DNA of 64,000 nucleotides from assembly GCA_050330205.1 (NCBI GenBank), contig JBHJOA010000042.1:16422-80421 (forward strand), in the 5' to 3' direction. Below, in pieces: positions 25,975 to 34,306 of this stretch; the stretch's first letter is position 1; every line of letters begins with the position of its first letter. The stretch is from Pelagibius sp050330205. GTDB taxonomy: Bacteria; Pseudomonadota; Alphaproteobacteria; Kiloniellales; Kiloniellaceae. The position numbers and the translations under genes are program-made. Under the pieces are notes generated by a model that saw only the letters and a program-made list of their open reading frames with translations, was not told the DNA's origin and did no database searches.

Positions 25975-26408
25975 CGGCGGTGGCAGCCGAAGAGAGCGTG
26001 CTGGAACTGCGCTTCCCGGCGCGGGCCGACCGCATGGTCCTGGTGCGCGACATCGTGCGCAGCGCCTCGCGCTTCTGCGGTTTCGACGAGACGGCCACGC
26101 AGGACATCGTTCTCGCCGTGGGCGAGGCCTGCCAGAACGTCATCCTACATGCCTACAACGACCGCGAAGTCGGACCGATCGTGCTCGCCATCCTGCGCGC
26201 GGCCGACCGCCTGGTGCTGCGCGTCACCGACTTCGGCACGGCCGCCGACCCCGCGCAGTTCAAGCCGCGCGACCTCGGCGAGCTGCGGCCGGGCGGCCTC
26301 GGCATCCACTTCATTCAGCAGGTGATGGACAGCGCCGACTTCGGCCCCGGCCCCGACGGCGTCGGCAACGTCCTGCAGATGACCAAGAAGAAAGGACTGG
26401 CGACATGA
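25971..26408 (+). CDS. RsbW/SpoIIAB-like serine kinase (anti-sigma type)
   Basis: A 145-residue GHKL ATPase: the N-box QDIVLAVGEACQNVILHAYND, the G1 box VTDFGTAADP and the G2 box RPGGLGIHFIQQVMD. Proteins of this kind phosphorylate STAS partners and often bind a sigma factor. No sigma factor gene is nearby. Overlaps both neighbours by four bases. Confidence 0.88.
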   Translation: MTAVAAEESVLELRFPARADRMVLVRDIVRSASRFCGFDETATQDIVLAVGEACQNVILHAYNDREVGPIVLAILRAADRLVLRVTDFGTAADPAQFKPRDLGELRPGGLGIHFIQQVMDSADFGPGPDGVGNVLQMTKKKGLAT

Positions 26409-26737
26409 CGGCGGCGATCCGCGAAGAACGAGGCTGCCTGGTCGTCGACCTCGGCGGCGAGATCGACCTCGACCGCGCGCCGGAGGTCCGCAACCTGCTG
26501 CTCGATTGCGTCGGCCGCGGGTGCGACGTCCTGGTCGACCTGTCGCAGGTCAGCTACATCGACAGCTCGGGAATCGCCAGCCTCGTCGAGGCGCTGCAGC
26601 GGGCCGGCAAGGGCGGTACCGGGCTGGGGCTCATCGCGGTCAGCCCGGCGGTGTTGCGGGTCTTCGAACTGGCGCGCCTCGACAAGGTCTTCGCCATGCA
26701 TCCCGACCTCGACACCGCCCTGGCGGCGAGGGCCTAG
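26405..26737 (+). CDS. STAS-domain anti-anti-sigma factor / MlaB-like
   Basis: A 110-residue single STAS domain. The conserved loop VSYIDSSGIASLVEAL carries the phosphorylatable serine (DSSG at 53-56). Position gives it two possible roles: RsbV-type target of the kinase/phosphatase pair upstream, or MlaB-type subunit of the transporter downstream. It starts inside the kinase gene and ends 4 bases before mlaE. No other STAS gene is present for the transporter. Confidence 0.9.
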   Translation: MTAAIREERGCLVVDLGGEIDLDRAPEVRNLLLDCVGRGCDVLVDLSQVSYIDSSGIASLVEALQRAGKGGTGLGLIAVSPAVLRVFELARLDKVFAMHPDLDTALAARA

Positions 26738-26741
26738 GACC

Positions 26742-27539
26742 ATGGCGATGCTGCGGTTGGCGGAGGGAGTCGGACGCAGCGCGGTGCGCGGCGTCGAGGA
26801 GGTCGGCTTCGCGGCAGCGCTGTTCCTCGAGTCGCTGCTCTGGGCGGGCCTCGGTCCGGCCCGGCGGCAGCCGGTGCGGCTTTCCGCCGTTGTGGTGCAG
26901 ATGATGCAGATCGGCGTCGGTGCGCTGCCGATCGCCACGGTGCTGGCGGCGACCATCGGCATGATGCTGGCGATCCAGAGCCTCTACAGCCTCGGCCTGT
27001 TCGGCGCAGAGTCCTTCGCCACCATCGGCATCGCCCTGTCGGTGGTGCGCGAGTTCGCGCCGCTGATCATCGCCATCCTCATCGCCGGGCGCTCCGGCTC
27101 CGCCCTGGCGGCGCGCTTCAGCACCATGATGATCAACCAGGAGGTCGACGCCCTGCGTGTCAGCGGCATCTCGCCAGTGCGCTTCCTGGTCGCTCCCGCC
27201 CTCTTCGCCATGATGGTCATGGTGCCCTGCCTGACCATGTGGGCCAACATCGTCGCCCTCACCGCCGCAGGCTTCTTCGTCACCGCCGAACTCGACATCA
27301 GCATGGCCGCCTACTTCGCCGACACCGTGGCCGCGCTTTCGGTGAACGACCTGGCGCACGGCCTCGGCAAGAGCGTGCTCTTCGCGGCGCTGATCGCACT
27401 GGTCTCCGCGGTCAACGGCGCGCTGGCCGACGGCGGCGCCGAGGGAGTCGGGCGGCGCACCACGCGCGCGGTGGTGCATTCGATCGCCGCCATCATCGTG
27501 GTCGACATGATCTTCGCCTTCGTCGTGACCAGCGGATAG
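26742..27539 (+). CDS. mlaE: MCE/Mla phospholipid transporter permease MlaE
   Basis: A 265-residue inner-membrane permease. The core VVRQMMQIG-like start, TVLAATIGMMLAIQSLYSLG, and the hallmark APLIIAILIAGRSGSALAARFSTMMINQEVDALRVSGISP identify the MlaE family. It moves lipid between inner and outer membranes with MlaF, MlaD and usually a STAS subunit. Confidence 0.94.
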   Translation: MAMLRLAEGVGRSAVRGVEEVGFAAALFLESLLWAGLGPARRQPVRLSAVVVQMMQIGVGALPIATVLAATIGMMLAIQSLYSLGLFGAESFATIGIALSVVREFAPLIIAILIAGRSGSALAARFSTMMINQEVDALRVSGISPVRFLVAPALFAMMVMVPCLTMWANIVALTAAGFFVTAELDISMAAYFADTVAALSVNDLAHGLGKSVLFAALIALVSAVNGALADGGAEGVGRRTTRAVVHSIAAIIVVDMIFAFVVTSG

Positions 27540-27543
27540 GCCG

Positions 27544-28437
27544 ATGACCGCCGCCCAGCCATACGCCACCCCAACGGCTTCCCAACCGGCAGCGCCCGAG
27601 TCCGCGCCGGCGCCAGTCGTCCGCGTTACCGGCCTGCAGGCGCACTACGGGGCGCAGCAGGTGCTTTACGACATCGACTTCTCGGTCCGGCCGGGCGAGA
27701 TCATGGTGATCATGGGCGGCAGCGGCTCCGGCAAGTCGACCCTGCTGCGCCACCTGGTGGGACTGATGCGGCCGACGGCCGGACAGGTCGAGCTGCTCGG
27801 CGTCGACATCACCCGCGCCGGCGCCATGGAGATGCTGAAGCTGCGGCGGCGCATCGGCGTCGCCTTCCAGGGCGGCGCCCTCTTCAGTTCCATGAACGTG
27901 CTCGACAACATCATGCTGCCGCTGCGCGAGCATACCCGGCTCGACCCCAAGACCATGGAGATCATGGCGCGCATGAAGCTGGAGGTGGTGAGCCTCGCCG
28001 GCGCCGACCGGCTGATGCCCTCCGAGCTGTCCGGCGGCATGATGAAGCGCGCGGCGGTGGCGCGGGCCATCGTCATGGACCCCAAGCTGCTGTTCTTCGA
28101 CGAGCCGTCGGCGGGCTTGGACCCGGTGGTCTCCTCGGCGCTCGACGATCTCATCCTGAAACTGCGCGACGCCATGAACATGACCATGGTGGTGGTCACC
28201 CACGAGTTGGAGAGCGCCTTCAAGATCGCCGACCGCATCACCGTGCTCGACCAGGGCCGGATCCTGCTGGTCGACGACGTCGCCGGGGTGCGCCGCTCCG
28301 GCAACCGGCGAATCCAGAATTTGTTGAACCGGCGTTCCGAGGACGCCGAGGTCGACGCGGCCGCCTATCTGCAGCGCCTGACGGGAGAGGCACCGCCCTC
28401 CCCGGCGACGCAGGGCGGGCGCGCGGAAGCGAGGTAG
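27544..28437 (+). CDS. mlaF: MCE/Mla transporter ATPase MlaF
   Basis: A 297-residue ABC ATPase with Walker A GGSGSGKST, the signature LSGGMMKRAAVARAI, Walker B LLFFDEPSAGLDP and a C-terminal extension that in MlaF contacts the STAS subunit. About 20 low-complexity residues precede the domain. Four bases separate it from each neighbour. Confidence 0.94.
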   Translation: MTAAQPYATPTASQPAAPESAPAPVVRVTGLQAHYGAQQVLYDIDFSVRPGEIMVIMGGSGSGKSTLLRHLVGLMRPTAGQVELLGVDITRAGAMEMLKLRRRIGVAFQGGALFSSMNVLDNIMLPLREHTRLDPKTMEIMARMKLEVVSLAGADRLMPSELSGGMMKRAAVARAIVMDPKLLFFDEPSAGLDPVVSSALDDLILKLRDAMNMTMVVVTHELESAFKIADRITVLDQGRILLVDDVAGVRRSGNRRIQNLLNRRSEDAEVDAAAYLQRLTGEAPPSPATQGGRAEAR

Positions 28438-28441
28438 GGCG

Positions 28442-29470
28442 ATGCGACATCAGGGACTGAACTACGCCGCGGTCGGCGTCTTCGTGCTGGCGATGCTGGC
28501 CGCCGCCCTGGGCGCGGCGGTGACGCTGGCCGGCGGGGCCGGCCCGCGCGACCGCTACGTCATCGTGTTCGACAACGTGTCCGACGTGAAGTTCGGCACC
28601 CAGGTCCGCTACGAGGGCTTTCCCGTCGGCCAGGTCGAGGCGATCAATCCGGTCGCCGAGGACGGCGCCATGCACTTCCATCTCGACGTCAGCGTCCACA
28701 AGGGCTGGGTGATCCCCGCCGATAGCGTGGCGCGCATCCACACCTCTCAGTTCCTCTCCGCCAAGACCGTCGAGATCACGCGCGGCAGCGCGGCGGCAGC
28801 GCTGGAGCCCGGCGCGCGCATCGCCTCGGCGCCGGCGGCCGACATGTTCACCGCCATGTCGACCGTGGCGGGCCAGGTCGGCGAGCTGTCGCGCGACGGC
28901 CTCTTACCCCTGATCGCCCACCTCAACGACCTCGTGGCCAGCGCCAACCGCCTGATCGACGACGACGTCACGAGGCTGGTCGGCTCGCTGAACGACGTGG
29001 CCTCGGACACCCGCGGCGAGGTGCCGGAGATCGCCGGCCAGCTGCGGACCTTCACCCAGGAACTCAACACCACCCTGGCCTCGGTGCAGGCTCTGCTGTC
29101 CGAGCAGAACGTCGCCGAGATCCAGCAGACGGTCCACAACGTCGCCGCGGCGTCTCAGGAGTTCGTCGACATCAGCCAGTCGGCGAAGGCAACCCTCGGT
29201 CGCCTCGAGCTTCTCGTCGCCGACCTGCAGGAAGCCGTCGAGAGGAACGAAGGCAAGGTCGACGCCTCCCTCGACGACACCCGCTACATCCTGCGCTCGA
29301 TCGCCCAGAACATCGACACCATCAACCACAACCTCGCCGGCACGACCCGCAACATGAACGAGTTCAGCCGCCTGATCCGGCAGAACCCGGGCCTGTTGCT
29401 GGGCGGCTCACCGCGCGAGGAGGTCAATGTCGGCGCGCCGGCGCCGCTGCCGCGAGTGCAAACACAATGA
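28442..29470 (+). CDS. mlaD: MCE-domain lipid-binding protein MlaD
   Basis: A 342-residue protein anchored by one N-terminal membrane helix (YAAVGVFVLAMLAAALGAAVTLAG). An MCE domain (about 40-120: VRYEGFPVGQVEAINP) is followed by a long helical tail of some 200 residues, longer than in E. coli MlaD and closer to PqiB/LetB-like or rhizobial MCE proteins. The tail could form a periplasmic channel. Confidence 0.92.
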   Translation: MRHQGLNYAAVGVFVLAMLAAALGAAVTLAGGAGPRDRYVIVFDNVSDVKFGTQVRYEGFPVGQVEAINPVAEDGAMHFHLDVSVHKGWVIPADSVARIHTSQFLSAKTVEITRGSAAAALEPGARIASAPAADMFTAMSTVAGQVGELSRDGLLPLIAHLNDLVASANRLIDDDVTRLVGSLNDVASDTRGEVPEIAGQLRTFTQELNTTLASVQALLSEQNVAEIQQTVHNVAAASQEFVDISQSAKATLGRLELLVADLQEAVERNEGKVDASLDDTRYILRSIAQNIDTINHNLAGTTRNMNEFSRLIRQNPGLLLGGSPREEVNVGAPAPLPRVQTQ

Positions 29471-30087
29471 AACGGATCCTCCCCGCGGTTCTGATGCTGC
29501 CGTTGCTGGCCGGCTGCTTCGGCTCGGCACCGCCGCTGCCGCGCGACCACTACTACCGGCTGATCGTGCCGGCGGCCGGACAGGATGCCGGGGACGTCCT
29601 GCTGCCCGGCGTGGTGACGGTCGAGGCGCTGCAGGCCGACGGGCTGCTGCGCGAGCGCCCGCTGCTGTTCAGCGAGAGCGGCCGGGCCCACGAACTGCAG
29701 CAGCACAACTACCACTACTGGAACGACACCCCACCGCGGATGCTGCAGGATCAGATGGTGGCCTACCTGCGCCACAGCGGCGTCGCCGGCCTCGTGGTCA
29801 CCCCGGAAACGCGGGTGCGCGCCGACTACCAGGTGAGCGGCAAGGCCAGACGCTTCGAGCGCCTGGTCGGCAACGACCGGCCGGCGGTCTTCGTAGAGAT
29901 CGAACTGGCGCTGCTGCGCCTTTCCGACGACAGGCTGCTGGTGGTCGATACCTTCGCCGCCGAGGAACCGGCGGAAGACGACAGCGTCGAGGCCGCCATC
30001 GTGGCGCTGAACCGGGCCACCGCCCGCGTATTCGACGGCTTCCTCGCACAGCTGCGCCGTTCCGCCGGCCAGGTCGCCACGGAGTAG
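29467..30087 (+). CDS. ABC-type transport auxiliary lipoprotein (PqiC-like)
   Basis: A 206-residue lipoprotein. The lipobox LLAGC at Cys17 follows a short signal, and DHYYRLIVP plus the later FSESGRAHELQQHNYHYWNDTPPRMLQDQMVAYLR fit the PqiC/DUF330-type auxiliary family that supports MCE systems at the outer membrane. Start overlaps mlaD (ATGA). Last gene of the seven-gene operon; it converges on the gene at 30113. Confidence 0.88.
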   Translation: MKRILPAVLMLPLLAGCFGSAPPLPRDHYYRLIVPAAGQDAGDVLLPGVVTVEALQADGLLRERPLLFSESGRAHELQQHNYHYWNDTPPRMLQDQMVAYLRHSGVAGLVVTPETRVRADYQVSGKARRFERLVGNDRPAVFVEIELALLRLSDDRLLVVDTFAAEEPAEDDSVEAAIVALNRATARVFDGFLAQLRRSAGQVATE

Positions 30088-30112
30088 CCGCGGGCCAAAC
30101 GCCAGACCGCGT

Positions 30113-30664
30113 TCAGAACATGCGCGGGCCTTCGATCTCCAGGGCGATCCAGACGATGGCCAGCGCGGCGACGGCGAGGCCGTCGACCACCAGCGCCAGC
30201 CACCAGCCGGACGGCCCGGCGACGGCCAGGTCGCCGGCATAAGCCCGCCAGCCGGCGATCACCACCCAGGCGCCCCAGGCCGCGACGGCCAGCGAGGCGG
30301 CGTCGGCGTCGTAGGCGCCCATGCGGCCTTCCGCCAGCAGGAGCAGGCCGAACAGGCAGAGCAGGATGGCGCCGGCGCGCAGCTGATAGGCCTTGTGCGC
30401 CTGGGCCAGGGCCTCCCCCTCCCCGGCCGGCAGCAGGGCCAGCAGGAAGGCAAAGCCGCCGCAGGCGGCGCTTGCCCAGACCGCGGGCCCAAACAGGCGG
30501 TAGACCACGCGGCCGGTTTCCCGCCAGCTCGGGTCCAGCAGACCCTGGTCGATACGGGTGTAGACGGCATAGTCGAAGAACACCGCCAGCCAGCAGAAGA
30601 GGCCGATGACCAGCATGGCGGCATAGCCCGCATAGCTGAGGGGAACGGTCCAGGTCGGTACCAT
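30113..30664 (-). CDS. Integral membrane protein of unknown function
   Basis: A 183-residue protein with about five hydrophobic segments (LSYAGYAAMLVIGLFCWLAVFF, GPAVWASAACGGFAFLLALL, LRAGAILLCLFGLLLLAEG, SLAVAAWGAWVVIAGW, LALVVDGLAVAALAIVWIALE). No family recognised. It follows the gene at 30688 by 23 bases on the strand of the cox operon, and so may be its last gene. Confidence 0.65.
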   Translation of the reverse strand: MVPTWTVPLSYAGYAAMLVIGLFCWLAVFFDYAVYTRIDQGLLDPSWRETGRVVYRLFGPAVWASAACGGFAFLLALLPAGEGEALAQAHKAYQLRAGAILLCLFGLLLLAEGRMGAYDADAASLAVAAWGAWVVIAGWRAYAGDLAVAGPSGWWLALVVDGLAVAALAIVWIALEIEGPRMF

Positions 30665-30687
30665 GCGCGTCGGCTCCGGTCGTGGGT

Positions 30688-31434
30688 TCACAGGCTGCCC
30701 GGCGGCAGCGGCGCGGCCAGGATCTCGTCCCGGCTGAAGCCGCCGCCCCAGCAGGCGAGGGTGAGTGGAATCTGCGTCTCGGCGACGTACGGTCCGGCAA
30801 AGACAGCCGCCTTCAGGGGGAAAGTCAACTTCAGGGCGAAGTCGGCGCGGCGCAGCTCGCCCGCGCTGCGACCGGCGTCCCGGGCGGCCCGGTAGCCGTC
30901 GCGGCAAGCAGCGGCCGCCGCCGCCTCGAGCTCCGTCAGGAACCCGACCCAGGCGAGGTCGAGCGGCAGGGTGACGGTGACCCAGGTGCGCACCACCGGC
31001 GTGCCCTCGGCGCGTTCGATCGGCTCCCACTTCACCTCGCGGCTCATCGAAGGGGTTGCGTAGCCGGCCGGGCAGATCTCGCCGGCGCCGCAGGGCGACT
31101 CCTCGGCGGGCACCGCCGCCGGCCGGATGCTGAAGACATAGCCTTCCAGGTAGGGCAGCCCGTTGCCGGCGATCTCCAGGCGCCAGGACAGCACCGGCGA
31201 GATCGTCTCGGCGACGTCGCCGGCGTCGTCGAGCCGGACGTCCAGGCGGCCGTCACGGCCCGCCTCGCGCGGTGCGGAACGCAGTTCGACAGGATGGTCG
31301 AGCGGCCGCCAGGCGTCATCGCTGCCGCCTGCCCAGGCCTCGCTCACCAAGCCGCCCAGCAGCAGGAACGCGGCCATGAAAACGACCAGCGCGCGCAGGG
31401 CGAACAGGCGCGCCGCCAGAGCTTCGATCCTCAC
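30688..31434 (-). CDS. Exported protein of unknown function near cox genes
   Basis: A 248-residue protein with a long N-terminal signal or anchor (ALRALVVFMAAFLLLGGLVSEAWAGG). The body contains three widely spaced Cys (CGAGEIC, CRDGY and CWGGG) and ordered-looking strands. Not recognised. It follows coxG by about 90 bases on the same strand and pairs with the membrane protein at 30113-30664; a role in CO dehydrogenase assembly or electron transfer is only inferred from position. Confidence 0.6.
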   Translation of the reverse strand: MRIEALAARLFALRALVVFMAAFLLLGGLVSEAWAGGSDDAWRPLDHPVELRSAPREAGRDGRLDVRLDDAGDVAETISPVLSWRLEIAGNGLPYLEGYVFSIRPAAVPAEESPCGAGEICPAGYATPSMSREVKWEPIERAEGTPVVRTWVTVTLPLDLAWVGFLTELEAAAAAACRDGYRAARDAGRSAGELRRADFALKLTFPLKAAVFAGPYVAETQIPLTLACWGGGFSRDEILAAPLPPGSL

Positions 31435-31526
31435 CCTTCTCTCCCCTCGGTGTTCGGGTTGCGAAGAGTGGGTCGCGCCGCGCCCCGCGGCGGTTCAATC
31501 GGCGATCGTGAAGGCGGAGCCGGTCG

Positions 31527-32141
31527 TTACCCGGCGAAGACGATGTAGGCCGCCAGAACCGCCACCGCGGCGGCCAGGGCCCAGAGCCAGCGGCGGCTGC
31601 CGGTGGCGGCGCGCACCGTCGCGCCCGGGGAGATCGGGGGCGCTTCGGGTGCCGCCCCGGGGGCCATGTCGGCGGGGACCGCCCCGGCAGGCGCCGCCGC
31701 GGGGGCCGCCACGATCTCGGCGAAACGGGAGAAGAACTCGCCGGAGAGCTTTTTCGCCGTGGAATCGATGAGCCGCGAGCCCAGCTGGGCCAGCTTGCCG
31801 CCGACGTCGGCCTTCACTTCGTAGTGCAGGATGGTGCTGTCGCCGTCTTCTTCCAGGCGCACCTTGGCGCCGCCCTTGGCGAAGCCGGCCGGGCCGCCCT
31901 TGCCCTCGCCGCTGATGACATAGCCGTTGGGCGGGTCGAGCTCCGACAGCCTGACGGCGCCCTGGAACTTCGCCTTCACCGGCCCGACCTTGGTCACCAC
32001 CGTCGCCGTCATCTCGGTGTCGGAGGTCTTGTCGATGGCCTCGCAGCCGGGGATGGCGGCCTTCAGGATCTCCGGATCGTTCAGCGCCTGGTAGACGCGC
32101 TCGCGCGGCGCGGCGATACGTTCGCTTCCGGTCATGTCCAT
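31527..32141 (-). CDS. coxG: CoxG-type SRPBCC protein, membrane-anchored
   Basis: A 204-residue protein. A SRPBCC/CoxG domain (about 1-145: ITGS-like MTGSERIAAPRERVYQALNDPEILKAAIPGCEAI) is followed by an Ala/Pro-rich linker and a C-terminal membrane helix (RRWLWALAAAVAVLAAYIVFAG). CoxG is believed to recruit CO dehydrogenase to the membrane and pass electrons to quinone; that role is family knowledge. Two ATGs (32141, 32135) are possible. Confidence 0.9.
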   Translation of the reverse strand: MDMTGSERIAAPRERVYQALNDPEILKAAIPGCEAIDKTSDTEMTATVVTKVGPVKAKFQGAVRLSELDPPNGYVISGEGKGGPAGFAKGGAKVRLEEDGDSTILHYEVKADVGGKLAQLGSRLIDSTAKKLSGEFFSRFAEIVAAPAAAPAGAVPADMAPGAAPEAPPISPGATVRAATGSRRWLWALAAAVAVLAAYIVFAG

Positions 32142-32219
32142 GGCGGGGTCAACTCCACTGTCGCTTGCTTCGAGAAAGGGCAACGGCCGCAGGGCGAGGC
32201 AGAGGCACATGCGCGCCGG

Positions 32220-33092
32220 TCACGCCGCGTCGTCGCTGGAGGCCGGGTCGTCACGCTGGACCGCCTGGCCGGCGCGGCCGCGGCTGCCGCGGCGGCGCAG
32301 CTCCACCACCTCGGCGACGATCGACAGGGCGATCTCCTCCGGCGTGATGGCGCCGATGTCGAGGCCGGCGGGCGCGCGCAGACGGGCCAACTTCTCCGCC
32401 GCCAGCCCCTCCTCGCGCAGCCGCGCGGCCAGCGCGGCGGCCTTGCGGCGGCTGCCGACGAAGGCGACGTAGGGCGCATCGGTGGCCAGGGCCGCGCGCA
32501 GCGCCTCGGCGTCGCGCTTGCCCTGGGTGGCGACGACGATGAAGCGCTCGCCCGGCGCGTCGAGAGGCAGCTCGAACCCCTCGAGGCGACGCTCCGCACC
32601 GGCAAAGCCGTCCTGATCCTCGGCCTGCGCCGCCACGGTCACCGCGAAGCCGCTGCGCCCGGCCAGCTCGGCCACCGCGCGCGCCACCGGCGAGGCACCG
32701 CAGACCAGAAGCTGCGGGCGCGGCAGCATGGGTTCCACGAAGATGTCGAGGCTGCCACCGCTCGGGCAGGCGCTGCGGTGAAACTGCACGCTCTCGCGGG
32801 TCTCGCCGGGCGCGATGCCGCCGGCGTCGAGCTCTTCCTGCGGCAGCACCGAGATCAGGCGCGCGGTGCCGCTGCCGATCGCCTCCAGGGCCGCCCGCTT
32901 CACCGCGCCACGCGCGCAGCCGCCGCCGATCCAGCCGTGGATCTCGCCGTCGCCGGTCACCACCGCCTTGGCGCCGGCCTTGGCCGAGGTCGCCGCGACG
33001 GTGCGCACCACCGTGGCCAGCGCATAGGGCCGGCCGTCCCGGCGCAGGCGGGCCATGAGGTCGAGCAGGCTGTCGCCGTCTCCCATGCTCAC
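32220..33092 (-). CDS. coxF: CoxF/XdhC-family maturation factor
   Basis: A 290-residue protein of the XdhC/CoxF family that helps insert the molybdenum cofactor. Its N-terminal part contains ALATVVRTVAATSAKAGAKAVVTGDGEIHGWIGGGCARG, and a Rossmann-like middle PQLLVCGASPVARAVAELA precedes SRRKAAALAARL and APAGLDIGAITPEEIALSIVAEVV. The GTG at 33092 overlaps the coxE stop and has GGAG five bases ahead. Confidence 0.9.
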   Translation of the reverse strand: MSMGDGDSLLDLMARLRRDGRPYALATVVRTVAATSAKAGAKAVVTGDGEIHGWIGGGCARGAVKRAALEAIGSGTARLISVLPQEELDAGGIAPGETRESVQFHRSACPSGGSLDIFVEPMLPRPQLLVCGASPVARAVAELAGRSGFAVTVAAQAEDQDGFAGAERRLEGFELPLDAPGERFIVVATQGKRDAEALRAALATDAPYVAFVGSRRKAAALAARLREEGLAAEKLARLRAPAGLDIGAITPEEIALSIVAEVVELRRRGSRGRAGQAVQRDDPASSDDAA

Positions 33093-34306
33093 ACCTGCTC
33101 CAGATAGGGCGCCAGCGCCTCGAGGCTCGCCAGGTTGTGCGCCGGCGCGAAGAGGTCGATGTAGGGCAGCGCCGCACGCATGCCGCCGGCGGTCGGTTCG
33201 TAGTCCTGCCAGCCGATCATCGGGTTGAGCCAGACGATACGTTTCGTCCGCCGGCGCAGCGCCGCCATCTCGCGCTCCAGCACTTCCGGGGCACCGGTGT
33301 CGAAGCCGTCGCTGACGATCATCACCACGCTGCGGCCGTGCACCACGCGCGGCGCATGGTGGCGGTTGAAGCCGGCGAGGCTCTCGCCGATGCGGGTGCC
33401 GCCGGACCAGCCCTGGGCGATCAGCGACAGGCGCTCCACCGCCCTGGCGGCGTTGCGCTCCTTCAAGGCGGGCGAGACGTGGATGAGCCGCGTGTGGAAC
33501 ACGAAGGCCTCCGCCTCGCGGAAGCGGTCCAGCACACCGTGGATGAAACGCAGGAAGAAGGCGCTGTACTGGCTCATCGACCCGGAAGCGTCGAGCACCA
33601 TGACGAGGCGCAGCGGCTTGTCGCGACGCTTGCGCCAGGCGAGGTCGATGGGCAGGCCGCCGCGGCCGATGCTGCGGTGGATGGTGCGCCGCAGGTCGAG
33701 CCGCCGGCCCTTGCGGCGCTGGCGCTCGCGCCGGCTGAGGCGGTGGCGCATGCGCCGGGCCAGGCGGTCGGCCAGGTCGTGCACCCGCTGCAATTCCTCG
33801 GCGGTCACCAGATGACGGAAATCGGCCTGCGCCAGGGATTCGACATCCGACGCCCCTTCGCGCTTGCCCTCGCGGTCGGCCGGATTGCCGGCGCCGGCCT
33901 CGCCCTCGCGCGAAACGCGGTCGGGAGCCCCCAGGCTGCCGCCCGGCGCCCCCGCCTCGGATAGCTTGCGCGATCCCTTGGCCCGCGGCGGCGTGCCGCT
34001 GACCGTGAGCAGCCCCTTGATGCCGCGCTTCAGCCAGTAGGCGTCGAAGATCTCGTCGAAACGCTGCCAGTCGGCGCGGCGCGTGCAGCAGATGCTGCGC
34101 AGGCCGCCGCGCAGGATACTCGGCCGGGCGAGGTCGGCCGCGGCGGCGAAGCGCAGGCAGTCGGCGGCCTCCTCGAGACCGACGAGGAAGCCGTTCTCAC
34201 GCAGCAGGTTCAGGAAGGCCGCCATCCGCAGCCGCAGCTGCGTCCCGGCGACCGGCGTCACCATGTCCGGTGTCAAGGCATCGGGCGTGGCGGCCGGTGC
34301 TGCCAT
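33089..34306 (-). CDS. coxE: CoxE, von Willebrand A domain assembly protein
   Basis: A 405-residue VWA protein. The C-terminal VWA domain carries the metal-ion site VLDASGSMS (DxSxS), and SDGFDTG supplies the later Asp. An acidic/glycine-rich linker (about 115-155) separates it from a helical N-terminus. With the AAA ATPase CoxD it forms the MoxR-VWA chaperone pair that builds the CuSMoO2 centre. ATGA overlap with coxD. Confidence 0.92.
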   Translation of the reverse strand: MAAPAATPDALTPDMVTPVAGTQLRLRMAAFLNLLRENGFLVGLEEAADCLRFAAAADLARPSILRGGLRSICCTRRADWQRFDEIFDAYWLKRGIKGLLTVSGTPPRAKGSRKLSEAGAPGGSLGAPDRVSREGEAGAGNPADREGKREGASDVESLAQADFRHLVTAEELQRVHDLADRLARRMRHRLSRRERQRRKGRRLDLRRTIHRSIGRGGLPIDLAWRKRRDKPLRLVMVLDASGSMSQYSAFFLRFIHGVLDRFREAEAFVFHTRLIHVSPALKERNAARAVERLSLIAQGWSGGTRIGESLAGFNRHHAPRVVHGRSVVMIVSDGFDTGAPEVLEREMAALRRRTKRIVWLNPMIGWQDYEPTAGGMRAALPYIDLFAPAHNLASLEALAPYLEQV

